Source: Thalassobacillus devorans MSP14 (GTDB lineage: Bacteria; Bacillota; Bacilli; Bacillales; Halobacillaceae). From it: DNA of 64,000 nt. The stretch spans positions 104,709-168,708 of the forward strand of contig NZ_KI543236.1 in the NCBI RefSeq assembly GCF_000496835.1, given 5' to 3'. Below the pieces are notes generated by a model. That model had not been told where the DNA came from and searched no databases. It was given only the letters and a program-made list of their open reading frames with translations. Of this stretch, positions 7,556 through 16,652 are shown piece by piece (positions within the stretch are counted from its first letter, which is position 1; every line of letters begins with the position of its first letter). The position numbers and the translations under genes were made by a program.

Positions 7556-7801
7556 TCATTGGTACAACATATTTTGCAGCCAGGTATTTACGGGGGCATA
7601 AAAAGCTTGAATAAGGTCCAATGGATTAGACGGTTCTTTGCCCATACTTTCAATTAAGCTGACAAAAGTAGCTGCTGTCAGAAAAAAACAAAAATAACCT
7701 AACTCTTTCGTTTTCTTTTCTCTTTTTAGCTTGGGTGCTTCGATTAAAAAAATAGCAGCTGCTACTAGCAGCACGCCAAGAATCGGCCACATTGAAATCA
7801 T
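7556..7801 (-). CDS. Small two-helix germination protein (D subunit of the receptor operon)
   Basis: 81 residues with two hydrophobic segments (about 4-20 and 35-52) separated by a basic loop (KLKREKKTKE). It begins directly after the stop codon of the C-subunit gene and is followed by the B gene. Small two-helix D proteins in this position are known from GerK- and GerU-type operons of Bacillus and modulate receptor function. Assignment rests mainly on size, topology and context, because the family is poorly conserved. Confidence 0.75.
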   Translation of the reverse strand: MISMWPILGVLLVAAAIFLIEAPKLKREKKTKELGYFCFFLTAATFVSLIESMGKEPSNPLDLIQAFYAPVNTWLQNMLYQ

Positions 7802-9019
7802 CTACCCTTCCTTTTGTACAGGTTGTACATTGGTACCTTTTCTTCTAATATTGACTTTCGTATTAATTTTCACTTCTGTATCGACAAAATGAGCATCCCA
7901 GTCTTTCTCAACTTTCTTCCAGTAATTCGGTGCTTTCCGACTTACTGCATTTCCAAATCCGAAAATATCACTTTCATATACTTCTTGTGCCGCTTTAATG
8001 GAAGCCTGAATTTTATCTTTAATGTCACCTTCAGTTTTTTGGGCTATCATTTGAAGGGTTTCCGGTTTACTTAAGTCAATCTGACATTCTACTTCTCCTA
8101 CATTCCCTTCTGCTTCTATATCAACAGATATAACAGGTTTTCCTTTCTTCATTTTCGCATCCATGGATGCGTTTGTCCGTAATAGCTCCACTCCGATTCT
8201 TCCGCTTCCTTCCTCTTTACAAGGAAAATTGATCAACGTGCTTTTTACGTTACCTGCGATATAATTGTAGCCTTTACTCTCAGCTTCGTTCAGCCACCCG
8301 AGCATCCGGTCATCTTTAAACACGCTAAGGTGGTCTATCTCTAAACGGGTAGGTGCATCGAGGTATTCGATATTTTTTATGGAATTACCTATATCTTCTT
8401 TACCTTTCATCAGTATTCCAGTCATGACGGGACTTTTCCCTGTACTTCTTATGTCTGAAATGACTTGGTCAATATAGACACCCTCCGTAGCAGCCCAGTT
8501 TTCTTGCGCAGCCGTCAGCGTCTCCATAATTTTATTTGCTGGAATTTTTTCATACGGGGTAATGACACTAAGAATATCTTCAACGCTTGCGTTTTTTGCT
8601 ATGGTCATAAAAAAGCTGGTGCGGAATTCCGGGTCTCTATATAATAAGTCCAACGCAGGGAGAACTCCTTCTTCAGCCAAAGACTGGCCTATGACTACTA
8701 AGCGCAGCTGTGAAACATAAATTTTTCTTGGTGCTGTCTTCGTCATTTTTCGAAATGCCTCAAAAAGTGTTTCTCCTTCCGCTTTATAGAGGGTGACTGG
8801 AGGGCGTGTAGTTGCCTTTTCTGCCGCAATTTCAGAGGGGTTGATTATTTGTACCGTCAAAGCGTAGGTTTCCTCTTCCGTTTTATCCATCCCTAAAGCC
8901 ACTGCAATTCCAAGTTCATCAAGTTCCCGGCTGCTCCAACAGCCTGACAAAAATACAAGACAAGCGAACATGATAAGGATCAGTCTGCTTTTATTCCATA
9001 AATACCACATCCCCTTCAT
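7802..9019 (-). CDS. Germinant receptor C subunit (Ger(x)C lipoprotein)
   Basis: 405 residues. A lipoprotein signal peptide ends at LVFLSGC (Cys27), followed by the family signature SSRELDELGIAVALGMD. The C-terminal half shows the Ger(x)C pattern (IELLRTNASM-like region, then SIKAAQEVYESDIFGFG). GerC proteins sit on the outer face of the spore inner membrane and are needed for receptor assembly. Its ATG overlaps the stop of the A gene by four bases (ATGA), showing translational coupling, and its own stop abuts the D gene. Confidence 0.92.
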   Translation of the reverse strand: MKGMWYLWNKSRLILIMFACLVFLSGCWSSRELDELGIAVALGMDKTEEETYALTVQIINPSEIAAEKATTRPPVTLYKAEGETLFEAFRKMTKTAPRKIYVSQLRLVVIGQSLAEEGVLPALDLLYRDPEFRTSFFMTIAKNASVEDILSVITPYEKIPANKIMETLTAAQENWAATEGVYIDQVISDIRSTGKSPVMTGILMKGKEDIGNSIKNIEYLDAPTRLEIDHLSVFKDDRMLGWLNEAESKGYNYIAGNVKSTLINFPCKEEGSGRIGVELLRTNASMDAKMKKGKPVISVDIEAEGNVGEVECQIDLSKPETLQMIAQKTEGDIKDKIQASIKAAQEVYESDIFGFGNAVSRKAPNYWKKVEKDWDAHFVDTEVKINTKVNIRRKGTNVQPVQKEG

Positions 9020-10572
9020 TTTGAGCCCCCCTTCGATTGGTTTCGGCCATTCGTCCGTTTTTCGTTTTTATGAGAAGTAGCAGAAGGTCTGGATAGCAAC
9101 CCCCAGTGAGGAAAGCGTACCAGTACATCTTTTTGGTCTTTAGGAACCAGTGGAGCGAATGGCGACATGTAAGGTACGCCAAAAGATTGCAAACTGCACA
9201 GATGAAGTACCAGGGCAATCAAACCGAGGATAATTCCATACAACCCAAAAGTAGCTGCCAGTATCATCAGGGAGAATCGCAGCATCCTGACAGGAATCGC
9301 CATATTATAGGATGGGAAAACAAAACTGCTGATGGCAGTTATGGCGACGACGATGACCATTGCCGGAGATACAAGACCAGCCTGCACCGCTGATTCTCCT
9401 AATACGAGCGCCCCCACAATCGAGACGGCAGAACCGACAGCTTTCGGCAGTCTTACACCGGCTTCACGAAGGATTTCGAAAGTTGCTTCCATAAGTACAG
9501 CTTCGACAAAAGCCGGGAAAGGGACACCTTCCCGTTGGGCCGCCAAGTTGATCAATAAAGGAGCCGGAATCATTTCCTGGTGAAACGTTGTGATTGCAAT
9601 ATATAAAGATGGCATAAATAAAGCGATGACAAATGAAAATAGTCGTAACAACCGGATGAATGTCCCGATATCATAACGTTGGTAGTAATCCTCACTGGAC
9701 TGCATGAAGTTGACGAATAGCGCAGGGACTAACAGGACATTAGGAGTGCCATCTGTAATGATGGCTACCTTTCCTTCTAAAAGTCCCCCGGCTATCGAAT
9801 CCGGTCGTTCCGTATAATAGACTTTAGGAAAGGGAGAATAAGGTGGATCTTCAATGAATTCCTCAATATATCCACTTTCCAGCACTCCGTCGATGTCTAT
9901 CTTATCCAAACGGGCATGCAGCTCTTTCACGACACTTTCATCTGCAGTCCCCTCGATATAGAGAACTGCGACATCGGTGACGGTCATATTTCCTATTTTC
10001 TTCGCGTCAATGCGTAGGTTCGGGTCTTTAATCTTTCTACGCACAAGCGCTGTGTTCGTCCGAAGTGTCTCTGTGAAAGATTCTTTAGGTCCACGAATGA
10101 CACTTTCCGAGGTGGTCTCCTGGACGCCCCTGTCCTTCCAGCCCTTTGTGCTTGCGGATAATGCCTGCGTTTCCTTATCCACAAGTACCAGGGTCTCGCC
10201 GGATAATAGTCTCAGCAGCAAGTCATCAAGTTTATTTGTTTCTGTGATTTCTCCTATTGGCAGAGCTGAGTTTTTTATCTCTTCATAGACATGTGCAAGG
10301 GAAATCTTTTCCGGAGGCACCTCAACCATCATGACTTCCAATATGAAATCCTGCACAGAAGTTTTATCTACAAGGCCATCGATATAAAGGACCGCTCCTT
10401 TGAGGTTATTGCTGTTATTCAATGTCATGCGCCGTATCACCAAATCAGAAGCGTCACCTAAAATCTTTTTAATCACAGTCAAGTTGACTTCTAAACTCCC
10501 GTCTATCAGTTTTGACAGGGTGGAGTCCAGTTGGATATCATCAATAGTAGTTTTTTTCTTGCCACGTCTCAT
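9016..10572 (-). CDS. Germinant receptor A subunit (GerAA/SpoVAF family)
   Basis: 518 residues from the ATG preceded by AAAGGGG; an in-frame upstream extension lacks a ribosome site. The hydrophilic N-terminal half has GerA motifs (AVLYIEGTADESVVKEL), then ERPDSIAGGLLEGKVAIITDGTP, and the C-terminal half has about five membrane helices including the PAPLLINLAAQREGVPFP segment. GerA subunits form oligomeric channels in the spore inner membrane that respond to the B subunit. First gene of the A-C-D-B operon. A forespore (sigma G) promoter is expected upstream, but I could not find a convincing match. Confidence 0.93.
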   Translation of the reverse strand: MRRGKKKTTIDDIQLDSTLSKLIDGSLEVNLTVIKKILGDASDLVIRRMTLNNSNNLKGAVLYIDGLVDKTSVQDFILEVMMVEVPPEKISLAHVYEEIKNSALPIGEITETNKLDDLLLRLLSGETLVLVDKETQALSASTKGWKDRGVQETTSESVIRGPKESFTETLRTNTALVRRKIKDPNLRIDAKKIGNMTVTDVAVLYIEGTADESVVKELHARLDKIDIDGVLESGYIEEFIEDPPYSPFPKVYYTERPDSIAGGLLEGKVAIITDGTPNVLLVPALFVNFMQSSEDYYQRYDIGTFIRLLRLFSFVIALFMPSLYIAITTFHQEMIPAPLLINLAAQREGVPFPAFVEAVLMEATFEILREAGVRLPKAVGSAVSIVGALVLGESAVQAGLVSPAMVIVVAITAISSFVFPSYNMAIPVRMLRFSLMILAATFGLYGIILGLIALVLHLCSLQSFGVPYMSPFAPLVPKDQKDVLVRFPHWGLLSRPSATSHKNEKRTNGRNQSKGGSK

Positions 10573-10898
10573 GGTGCTTGCCCCTTTTATAGATGCTTTA
10601 CGTATTAGCTTGCACACCTGGGGGGGATTTATGAATACAGTAGCACGAATAACAAAAATAGTAGAACAGCAGCATTTTTCCCAATTGACTGAAAAAATTT
10701 ACAAGTAAGCGATTGCTCAATATCAGTTTGAATTTGGAGTCATTTATAGTAAAATATATTTGCTGCATTAGAATCACCATAACAGCTATCCACGCAACAT
10801 CATCCACAAAAGGGAAGTCGATGAAATGTTTGAATATTTCATCAATTTCTGCTAACATTATTTTACTGGACAACTTTAAAAAATGAGGGGGCTTATTT
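10573..10898. other. Intergenic region between the divergent ger operon and TAXI gene
   Basis: 326 bases without a firm gene. It contains a plus-strand promoter candidate (TTGAAT at 10728-10733, 16-base gap, TAAAAT), a small hairpin GATGAAAT/ATTTCATC near 10818-10841, and two short plus-strand ORFs (25 codons at 10631-10708 with a G-rich ribosome site; 21 codons at 10820-10885) that end before the TAXI gene. Neither ORF is recognisable; the second could be a leader. Confidence 0.4.
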
Positions 10899-11903
10899 AT
10901 GAGAAGAAAAAATTGGATGTTAACATTCGCTATGTTGTTAACGCTTTCGCTGTTCCTTGCTGCATGTGGCGGCGGTACTGCCGATAGCGGAGAAGAAGGA
11001 GGAAATGAAGGTGGCGGCGGTGAAGGCGGCACTACCTTCCTGAATATTCTTACAGGTGGATCGCAAGGTACATATTATCCACTTGGCGGAAGCTTTGCTA
11101 CTATCATCAATTCGAATGTAGATGGAGCCGAGGCTAACGCGGTTTCGACGGGTGCTTCTGTTGAAAACATGAAGAAACTTCGTGATGGTGACGGTGAACT
11201 TGCATTCACCCAAACAGACATCGCTTCCTATGCAGCTAATGGAGAAGTAATGTTTGATAAGGCAATTGAAGGTGTTCAGGCTATCGGAACGTTATACCCT
11301 GAAACCATTCAGATCGTAACTACGAAAGATTCAGGAATTGAAACAGTAGAGGATTTGAAAGGGAAAGTAGTTTCTGTTGGTGCACCTGGTTCAGGTACGT
11401 ATGCCAATGCTAAAAATATCCTTGAAATCCATGGCATTACTATGGAAGATATTGAAAAACGTGACCTTGAATTCGGTGATTCAACTTCTGGTATTCAGGA
11501 CGGTTCCATTGATGCGGCATTCATCACTTCCGGAACTCCTACCGGAGCGGTAGAAAGTCTTGCAGCTACTACAGATGTTAATATCGTCAAGTTCGGAGAC
11601 GGTAAAATTCAGGAATTGATCGATAAGGTCCCATTCTATTCCAAGGACACTATCGCTAAAGGCACATATGGACTTGAAGAGAAGGTTGATACTGTCGCCG
11701 TGTCAGCAATGCTTGTCACGACTTCTGATATGAGTGAAGATCTTGTTTACAATATCACAAAATCCATTTTTGAAAACACAGATCAAATCACTCATAGTAA
11801 AGGTGAAGTGATTACAGCAGAGTCTGCTCTTAAAGGTGTAGGAATTGATGTCCATCCTGGAGCTCAAAAGTATTTTGATGAGGTTGGCGTTTCTGCAGAA
11901 TAA
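10899..11903 (+). CDS. TAXI-family TRAP transporter solute-binding lipoprotein
   Basis: 334 residues. The signal peptide ends in a lipobox (LFLAAC, Cys23), followed by a Gly/Glu linker (residues about 24-45). The mature domain begins TTFLNILTGGSQGTYYPLGG, the hallmark of TAXI proteins, with ENMKKLRDGDGELAFTQTDIA and a segment like SVGAPGSGT further on. TAXI proteins capture organic acids or related solutes for a TRAP membrane unit. The membrane genes follow 260 bases later on the same strand. A strong terminator directly after this gene should make the binding protein more abundant than the permease. Confidence 0.93.
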   Translation: MRRKNWMLTFAMLLTLSLFLAACGGGTADSGEEGGNEGGGGEGGTTFLNILTGGSQGTYYPLGGSFATIINSNVDGAEANAVSTGASVENMKKLRDGDGELAFTQTDIASYAANGEVMFDKAIEGVQAIGTLYPETIQIVTTKDSGIETVEDLKGKVVSVGAPGSGTYANAKNILEIHGITMEDIEKRDLEFGDSTSGIQDGSIDAAFITSGTPTGAVESLAATTDVNIVKFGDGKIQELIDKVPFYSKDTIAKGTYGLEEKVDTVAVSAMLVTTSDMSEDLVYNITKSIFENTDQITHSKGEVITAESALKGVGIDVHPGAQKYFDEVGVSAE

Positions 11904-11934
11904 TAAGAAGCCTGACAGAATTATTTTGGCTTGT

Positions 11935-11970
11935 GATAGACCGATGTCATATCGGTCTATCTTTTCTTGT
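11935..11970 (+). terminator. Terminator between TAXI binding protein and permease genes
   Basis: Perfect 11-base stem GATAGACCGAT / ATCGGTCTATC with a 5-base loop, followed by TTTTCTTGTT. Partial read-through would supply the downstream DUF1850 and permease genes. Confidence 0.85.
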
Positions 11971-12141
11971 TGTCTAGGAAATTATAAAATTTTCTATTTG
12001 TGGATACCTGTACACGGTGAGCCACATCCAGCTCCAGCGCCTACCCCCTCGAGGTCTTAAGTCAATCCTCTTTGTGACAGAGAACGTCACGCCGAGGCTT
12101 GTCTTAAGCTTGTCGGGGGTGAGCAAGGCGCTTGCGCTTTT
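11971..12141 (+). repeat. Dispersed repeat family A, copy 1
   Basis: About 170 bases beginning TGTCTAGGAAATTATA and ending in AAGGCGCTTGCGCTTTT. Contains CCAGCTCCAGCGCCTA at the left and a complementary AGGCGCT at the right, enclosing a second stem (ACCCCC..CTTAAG with CTTAAG..GGGGGT). Nearly identical to the copies at 43588 and 50990. It lies between the TAXI terminator and the DUF1850 gene. Confidence 0.85.
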
Positions 12142-12162
12142 GTTCTGAGAAAGGGTTATTAA

Positions 12163-12693
12163 ATGGAGAGATTAGCACAAAAGAGAGTAGTCGTGGCTGT
12201 CCTTGCAGGTTTGACTTTTTTATCTGCAGCTTTGGTATGGTTATTTTATCCATACCAATATGTTCTTGCGCTCCACACACAAGATAAAGGCAAACCTTCG
12301 CTATTCCTTCCGGTGGAGGAAGGTGACCATTTTCAAATCAAGTTTACGCACTCCATTCATTTAAGCGATGTCATCGAAGAATACGAAATAAAAAATAAAA
12401 AGCTTATCCCGGTTCAGTTAATATACGAGGATACAGCAGTAGGTATGCCTTCGAATGCCGGTGAGGGAGAAACATTCGAGGTGAAAAATGGAAAGTATTA
12501 TATAACAGGGTTAAAGGGAGAGCATAAGTCCATCAATCTTTCTGTCGGACAGGTAAAAGCGAAGCATACGATCTTGTTTAAGGATCGTTCTTACCTTCTT
12601 AAGGAATATGTAGGTGGTGGTACAATAGTCCGTATTCAACCCCTCTATATAAACAACTGGGAACTTTTGAGAGGAGTGAATTTGCATGAGTAA
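12163..12693 (+). CDS. DUF1850 protein, TRAP-TAXI accessory protein
   Basis: 176 residues with an N-terminal membrane anchor or signal sequence (about 8-30) followed by an extracytoplasmic domain. The HSIHLSDVIEEY stretch and GMPSNAGEGE match the DUF1850 family, whose genes regularly accompany fused TRAP permeases of the TAXI type. Role unknown; context implies help in transporter assembly or substrate handover. Its last 8 bases overlap the permease gene, so the two are translationally coupled. No clear start alternative is seen. Confidence 0.8.
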   Translation: MERLAQKRVVVAVLAGLTFLSAALVWLFYPYQYVLALHTQDKGKPSLFLPVEEGDHFQIKFTHSIHLSDVIEEYEIKNKKLIPVQLIYEDTAVGMPSNAGEGETFEVKNGKYYITGLKGEHKSINLSVGQVKAKHTILFKDRSYLLKEYVGGGTIVRIQPLYINNWELLRGVNLHE

Positions 12694-14794
12694 GAAAGAT
12701 CAATCACTATCTGTAGAAAAACAACAGGAGATCATGCAGAAATACGATCCTGAATCTTCTGTACGAGAACTGACTGGACTCTTAGCTAAGGTCGTATTTT
12801 TCATCTTATTAGCATTTTCTATCTATCAGTTATATACAACCACCATCTATCCATTGCCAGCGCAAATCCATCGCTCTGTGCACGTTGGATTCGGTTTGGT
12901 ATTGATATTTTTGTTATTCCCTGCATCTCAGAAAAACCGGATCAAAGGGAAGATAGCATGGTATGATCTTGTGTTAGCCGTGCTGGGGTTTTGTGTCGGT
13001 GCTTATTGGCCGTTATTCTACGAAGAAATAATTATGCGAGCCGGAGATATGAGTACACTGGACTTTTATATTGGTATATTAGCCGTCATCCTGGTTTTAG
13101 AAGCGACTCGGCGTGCTGTTGGCTTGCCGATTACAATCATTGCGGCACTGTTTTTGGTTTACGCCTATTGGGGACGGCAGATGCCGGGATTTTTGATTCA
13201 CCGCGGCGTTGATCTGGATAGTCTTGTACAATCCATGTTTTTTACGACGGAAGGTATTCTCGGTACACCGATTGCTGTATCATCCACATTTATATTCCTG
13301 TTCTTATTATTCGGTTCTTTCTTAGTAAAAACAGGTGTCGGGCAATATTTTAATGATCTGGCAGTGACACTTGCTGGTAAACGGACTGGTGGACCTGCGA
13401 AAGTAGCGATTTTTTCAAGTGCTCTTCAAGGGACGATTAGCGGAAGTTCGGTTGCCAACGTTGTTACGTCCGGTTCGTTTACGATTCCGATGATGAAACG
13501 ATTGGGTTATCGCCGTGAATTCGCCGGTGGTGTAGAGGCCGCGGCTTCCACAGGCGGTCAGTTGATGCCTCCAATCATGGGCGCGGCAGCATTCCTGATG
13601 ATCGAATTTATCGGGATAGATTACTGGAGCATCGCTAAAGCAGCGGCGATTCCGGCCTTATTGTATTTTACTGGGGTATGGATTATGACTCACTTTGAAG
13701 CGAAACGTACGGGTTTGAGCGGATTATCAGATGAGGAAATGCCGAATCGAAAAGAAGTCTTCAAAAAAATCTACCTGCTATTACCGATTGTTGCAATCGT
13801 TTTCTATCTAAGCAGCGGGCTCAGCGTCATGCGTGCAGCTATTTATGGAATTCTTACTACCATTCTTGTCGGTCTGATGAGAGAAGAAAAGTTCCGGAAA
13901 ATATACCCGATTGTATTTGGGGTAGTCGCTGTAGGTATGGGTGTTTATGGGTCGATAACCGGTGGTTTCTCCGTCACGACTGCTCTTGTTTCAGCTACAA
14001 TCGCGACAATTCTTGTCAGCTATATCTTTGATGGCAACTTCAAAGATACCATTGACGCATTGGTTGATGGCGCTCGTACTGCCCTTGGTGTGGTAGCTGC
14101 TACTGCTGCGGCTGGTATCATTGTCGGGGTTGTTACAAAGACAGGTCTTGGCTTGAAGCTTGCTAACAGTTTGGTATCGCTGGCAAATGGAGAAGTACTT
14201 TTAACGCTGTTCTTTACGATGCTGGCAGCGATCATCCTTGGTATGGGTTCACCGACAACAGCAAACTATATCATTACCTCTACAATTGCAGCACCTGCTC
14301 TAATCCTGCTGGGTATTGCTGATTTGCCAGCGCACATGTTTGTCTTCTACTTTGGTATAGTAGCTGATATTACACCACCAGTTGCACTTGCAGCGTTTGC
14401 AGCATCTGGTGTGGCGAGCTCTGAACCGATCAGAACAGGGGTGAACGCAGCGAAACTTGCCATTGCTGCTTTTATCATCCCGTACATGTTCGTGCTGGAG
14501 CCGAGGTTATTGATGATTGATACGACCGTCTTAGAGTTGATCTGGATCGTGTTCACAGCGGTCTGTGGCATGCTGGCCATCGGTGCCGGCTTGATTGGCT
14601 ACTGGTTCCGTAAGCTTATGTGGTTTGAGCGAATCATCGCCTTGGCTGGAGGGCTGACTCTGATATACCCTGGTGGTTATTCAGATATCATTGGTCTATC
14701 TGTGTTCGCAGTGGTTCTGGGGATGCAATTCCTTCTTAAACGGGATACACTTGGTGTACCGGTTGAAAGAGGCAGGAAAAAAGCGGAATCTTGA
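12686..14794 (+). CDS. TRAP transporter permease, fused small and large membrane subunits
   Basis: 702 residues with about 16-18 membrane helices. The N-terminal part corresponds to the four-helix DctQ-like subunit and the remainder to the DctM-like twelve-helix subunit, as in TRAP 4TM/12TM fusions partnered by TAXI proteins. Conserved stretches are SALQGTISGSSVANVVTSG, FAGGVEAAASTGGQLMPPIM (both Na+/substrate-site regions of the large subunit) and LGMGSPTTANYI. Drives import by sodium or proton gradient. Overlaps the DUF1850 gene by 8 bases and is closed by a terminator shared with the convergent YczE-like gene. Confidence 0.93.
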   Translation: MSKKDQSLSVEKQQEIMQKYDPESSVRELTGLLAKVVFFILLAFSIYQLYTTTIYPLPAQIHRSVHVGFGLVLIFLLFPASQKNRIKGKIAWYDLVLAVLGFCVGAYWPLFYEEIIMRAGDMSTLDFYIGILAVILVLEATRRAVGLPITIIAALFLVYAYWGRQMPGFLIHRGVDLDSLVQSMFFTTEGILGTPIAVSSTFIFLFLLFGSFLVKTGVGQYFNDLAVTLAGKRTGGPAKVAIFSSALQGTISGSSVANVVTSGSFTIPMMKRLGYRREFAGGVEAAASTGGQLMPPIMGAAAFLMIEFIGIDYWSIAKAAAIPALLYFTGVWIMTHFEAKRTGLSGLSDEEMPNRKEVFKKIYLLLPIVAIVFYLSSGLSVMRAAIYGILTTILVGLMREEKFRKIYPIVFGVVAVGMGVYGSITGGFSVTTALVSATIATILVSYIFDGNFKDTIDALVDGARTALGVVAATAAAGIIVGVVTKTGLGLKLANSLVSLANGEVLLTLFFTMLAAIILGMGSPTTANYIITSTIAAPALILLGIADLPAHMFVFYFGIVADITPPVALAAFAASGVASSEPIRTGVNAAKLAIAAFIIPYMFVLEPRLLMIDTTVLELIWIVFTAVCGMLAIGAGLIGYWFRKLMWFERIIALAGGLTLIYPGGYSDIIGLSVFAVVLGMQFLLKRDTLGVPVERGRKKAES

Positions 14795-14828
14795 TATTTG
14801 TGCATACCGTCTATTAAGGGCCAATTTA

Positions 14829-14858
14829 AAAAGCGACCTGTCCAAGCAGGTCGCTTTT
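14829..14858. terminator. Bidirectional terminator between TRAP permease and YczE-like gene
   Basis: 12-base stem AAAAGCGACCTG / CAGGTCGCTTTT with a 6-base loop and A/T runs on both sides. Confidence 0.9.
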
Positions 14859-14865
14859 GTTCTTT

Positions 14866-15495
14866 CTAAAGCATTTTTTCTTTTTGATGGATGCCCCATA
14901 GTTTAATGATAGGGCGCAATAGGACATAAAAAAATTGAATGACCGGTCCGGTAGATAAGGCGACGATCAATGTTCCAATACCTACTGGTGCGCCAAGCAG
15001 GTAACCGATTAAGGCAAGACCGGATTCTGCGAAAATTCGCACAGAACTTTTAGACTGATTTGTCTTTTTATTAACGATCATCATAAAATGATCCAACGGG
15101 ATCCGTGGGAAAGGTGTCCGCAGGTAAAGTGCGATACCAGCACCCATCGCGAGTAAACCTAGTGTAAAAATAAGCCATTGTGTCCACCAGACGTCGTACC
15201 CGGACTCAGGCAGCATGTTGTAAAGAAACATATCTAACGTCCAGCCACGGACGACAATCGGGAGGATGGACTCATATACAGGCCTTTTCTTTTCGATCCA
15301 GGCATTGATAAGTAATAAAATGATGAAGCTGATAATCAATACAGTACCCACAGAAACAGGCAGGTGCATCGACACACCAACAGCTACACTGTCCCCGGGC
15401 CCAACACCTAAGCCTGACTTGATGATCATGGCCAGACCCAGACTGGATAGTACAATTCCTGCCAGATAAAGCAGGAAAAGAATCAAATGTCTCAT
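14866..15495 (-). CDS. YczE/YyaS/YitT-type integral membrane protein
   Basis: 209 residues with five to six membrane helices. The N-terminal half has LGLAMIIKSGLGVGPGDSVA, the pattern of the YczE family (KSGLGxxPWD in most members), followed by VGIGTLIVALSTGPVIQFF near the C-terminus, a family signature. YczE affects surfactin production in B. subtilis by an unknown route; the general function is not known. Monocistronic, convergent with the TRAP operon. Confidence 0.75.
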   Translation of the reverse strand: MRHLILFLLYLAGIVLSSLGLAMIIKSGLGVGPGDSVAVGVSMHLPVSVGTVLIISFIILLLINAWIEKKRPVYESILPIVVRGWTLDMFLYNMLPESGYDVWWTQWLIFTLGLLAMGAGIALYLRTPFPRIPLDHFMMIVNKKTNQSKSSVRIFAESGLALIGYLLGAPVGIGTLIVALSTGPVIQFFYVLLRPIIKLWGIHQKEKML

Positions 15496-15646
15496 AATCC
15501 AGGCTCCTTATGCTAAAACAGTAAATGACGCTTTAATAATCATATACTTCCGCTATATCTCTGTAAAGTTCGAAGTGCAGCTGTTTTTATTTTGTAGTAA
15601 AAGGGAACTATTATTTATAGATAAGGAAAAGGCAGGTGGCAGTGAT

Positions 15647-16411
15647 ATGCAGTATGCAATTGTAACAGGAGAATCAAGAGGATTAGGAGAAGCTATTGCT
15701 CAAGACTTCATTGAATATGGTGTTGATGTCATAGGTATTTCACGCTCGGGCAGTAAAGAGCTGAAGAAGTTTTCGGAACGGGAAAAGGCGGATTATCACC
15801 ATATGGCATGTGATTTAAGTGATAGTACCGAGGCAGAACAATGTTTTGAAAAAATAGCAGATGAATTTTTCACTGAAGAAACCTATCACATTTATCTGAT
15901 CAATAATGCCGGCATGATCGAGCCGATCGAAACGGTCGGTAACCTGGAGACGGAGCAAGTCACCAAGCATGTGCAGGTCAATCTGGTAGCTCCGGTCGTG
16001 TTGACCAACAATCTGCTTTCCTATGCGGATAATCATGAAGTGGAATTGACGATAGTGAATATCACCTCTGGCGCTGCAGAAAAATCCACCCCTGGCTGGA
16101 GTACGTATAATAGCACCAAGGCAGCCATAAATCGGTTCACCGCGACCGTTGCAGCAGAGCTGGAGAATCAGGAAAAAGATCATCATATTCTGGCCTTTAG
16201 CCCAGGGGTGATGGATACCGATATGCAGGACGTTATCCGTTCTGCTTCTAAAGAGGCCTTTCAGGATGTCGGGAAGTTCAGGAAGCTGAAAGAGGAAGGG
16301 CAGCTGCGGGGGCCAGACACCGTATCAGCTGTGTTGATGGATCTTTTGAATAAACCGAACGAAATAGAAAATGGAAAAGTTTATAAACTATATGATTTAA
16401 TCCAGGAGTAG
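15647..16411 (+). CDS. yueD: Short-chain dehydrogenase, YueD-like benzil/sepiapterin-type reductase
   Basis: 254 residues from the ATG preceded by AGGTGG; upstream in-frame codons lack a ribosome site. Rossmann fold with TGESRGLGEA (7-16) for NADPH, LINNAGMIEPIE for the NNAG motif, ITSGAAEKSTPGWSTYNSTKA containing the catalytic Ser-Tyr-Lys set, and SPGVMDTDMQDVIRSAS, all matching B. subtilis YueD, which reduces benzil to (S)-benzoin in vitro. The natural substrate is unknown. Stands alone. Confidence 0.85.
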   Translation: MQYAIVTGESRGLGEAIAQDFIEYGVDVIGISRSGSKELKKFSEREKADYHHMACDLSDSTEAEQCFEKIADEFFTEETYHIYLINNAGMIEPIETVGNLETEQVTKHVQVNLVAPVVLTNNLLSYADNHEVELTIVNITSGAAEKSTPGWSTYNSTKAAINRFTATVAAELENQEKDHHILAFSPGVMDTDMQDVIRSASKEAFQDVGKFRKLKEEGQLRGPDTVSAVLMDLLNKPNEIENGKVYKLYDLIQE

Positions 16412-16508
16412 TTGGAGCGGAACGATAGTAATATAAAACTTTATCGGAAAATATAAAGGTTGAGCAAAAATACTGACCCCAAAAAAGATAGGTTCCGTAA
16501 TCTGAATA

Positions 16509-16629
16509 TCGTTAAGTGGGCTGGGGAATGACGAGACTCCAGCGGGAAAAGTATGTCAAGCCCCCACAGGGCGTATGCCCGAGGAGGCTTGCCGTCTTAC
16601 CCGCGGAAAGCGAGTTGTTTCCCAGCCCC
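16509..16629. repeat. Dispersed repeat family B, copy 1
   Basis: About 120 bases: GGGCTGGGGAATGACGAGAC at the left, an imperfect complement (GTTGTTTCCCAGCCCC) at the right, with CCACAGGG and GAGGAGGCTTGCCG inside. The left and right halves fold into a long GC-rich hairpin. Related copies lie at 37475-37721 (reverse) and 37886-38003. Confidence 0.8.
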
Positions 16630-16652
16630 TTATTCTCCTATGAAGCAACGGA

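Noticed and set aside
10598-11032. Minus-strand ORF of 144 residues starting with a proline run
   Set aside because: Lies opposite the TAXI binding protein's Gly-rich linker and the intergenic region. The proline run is the complement of Gly codons, and there is no ribosome site.
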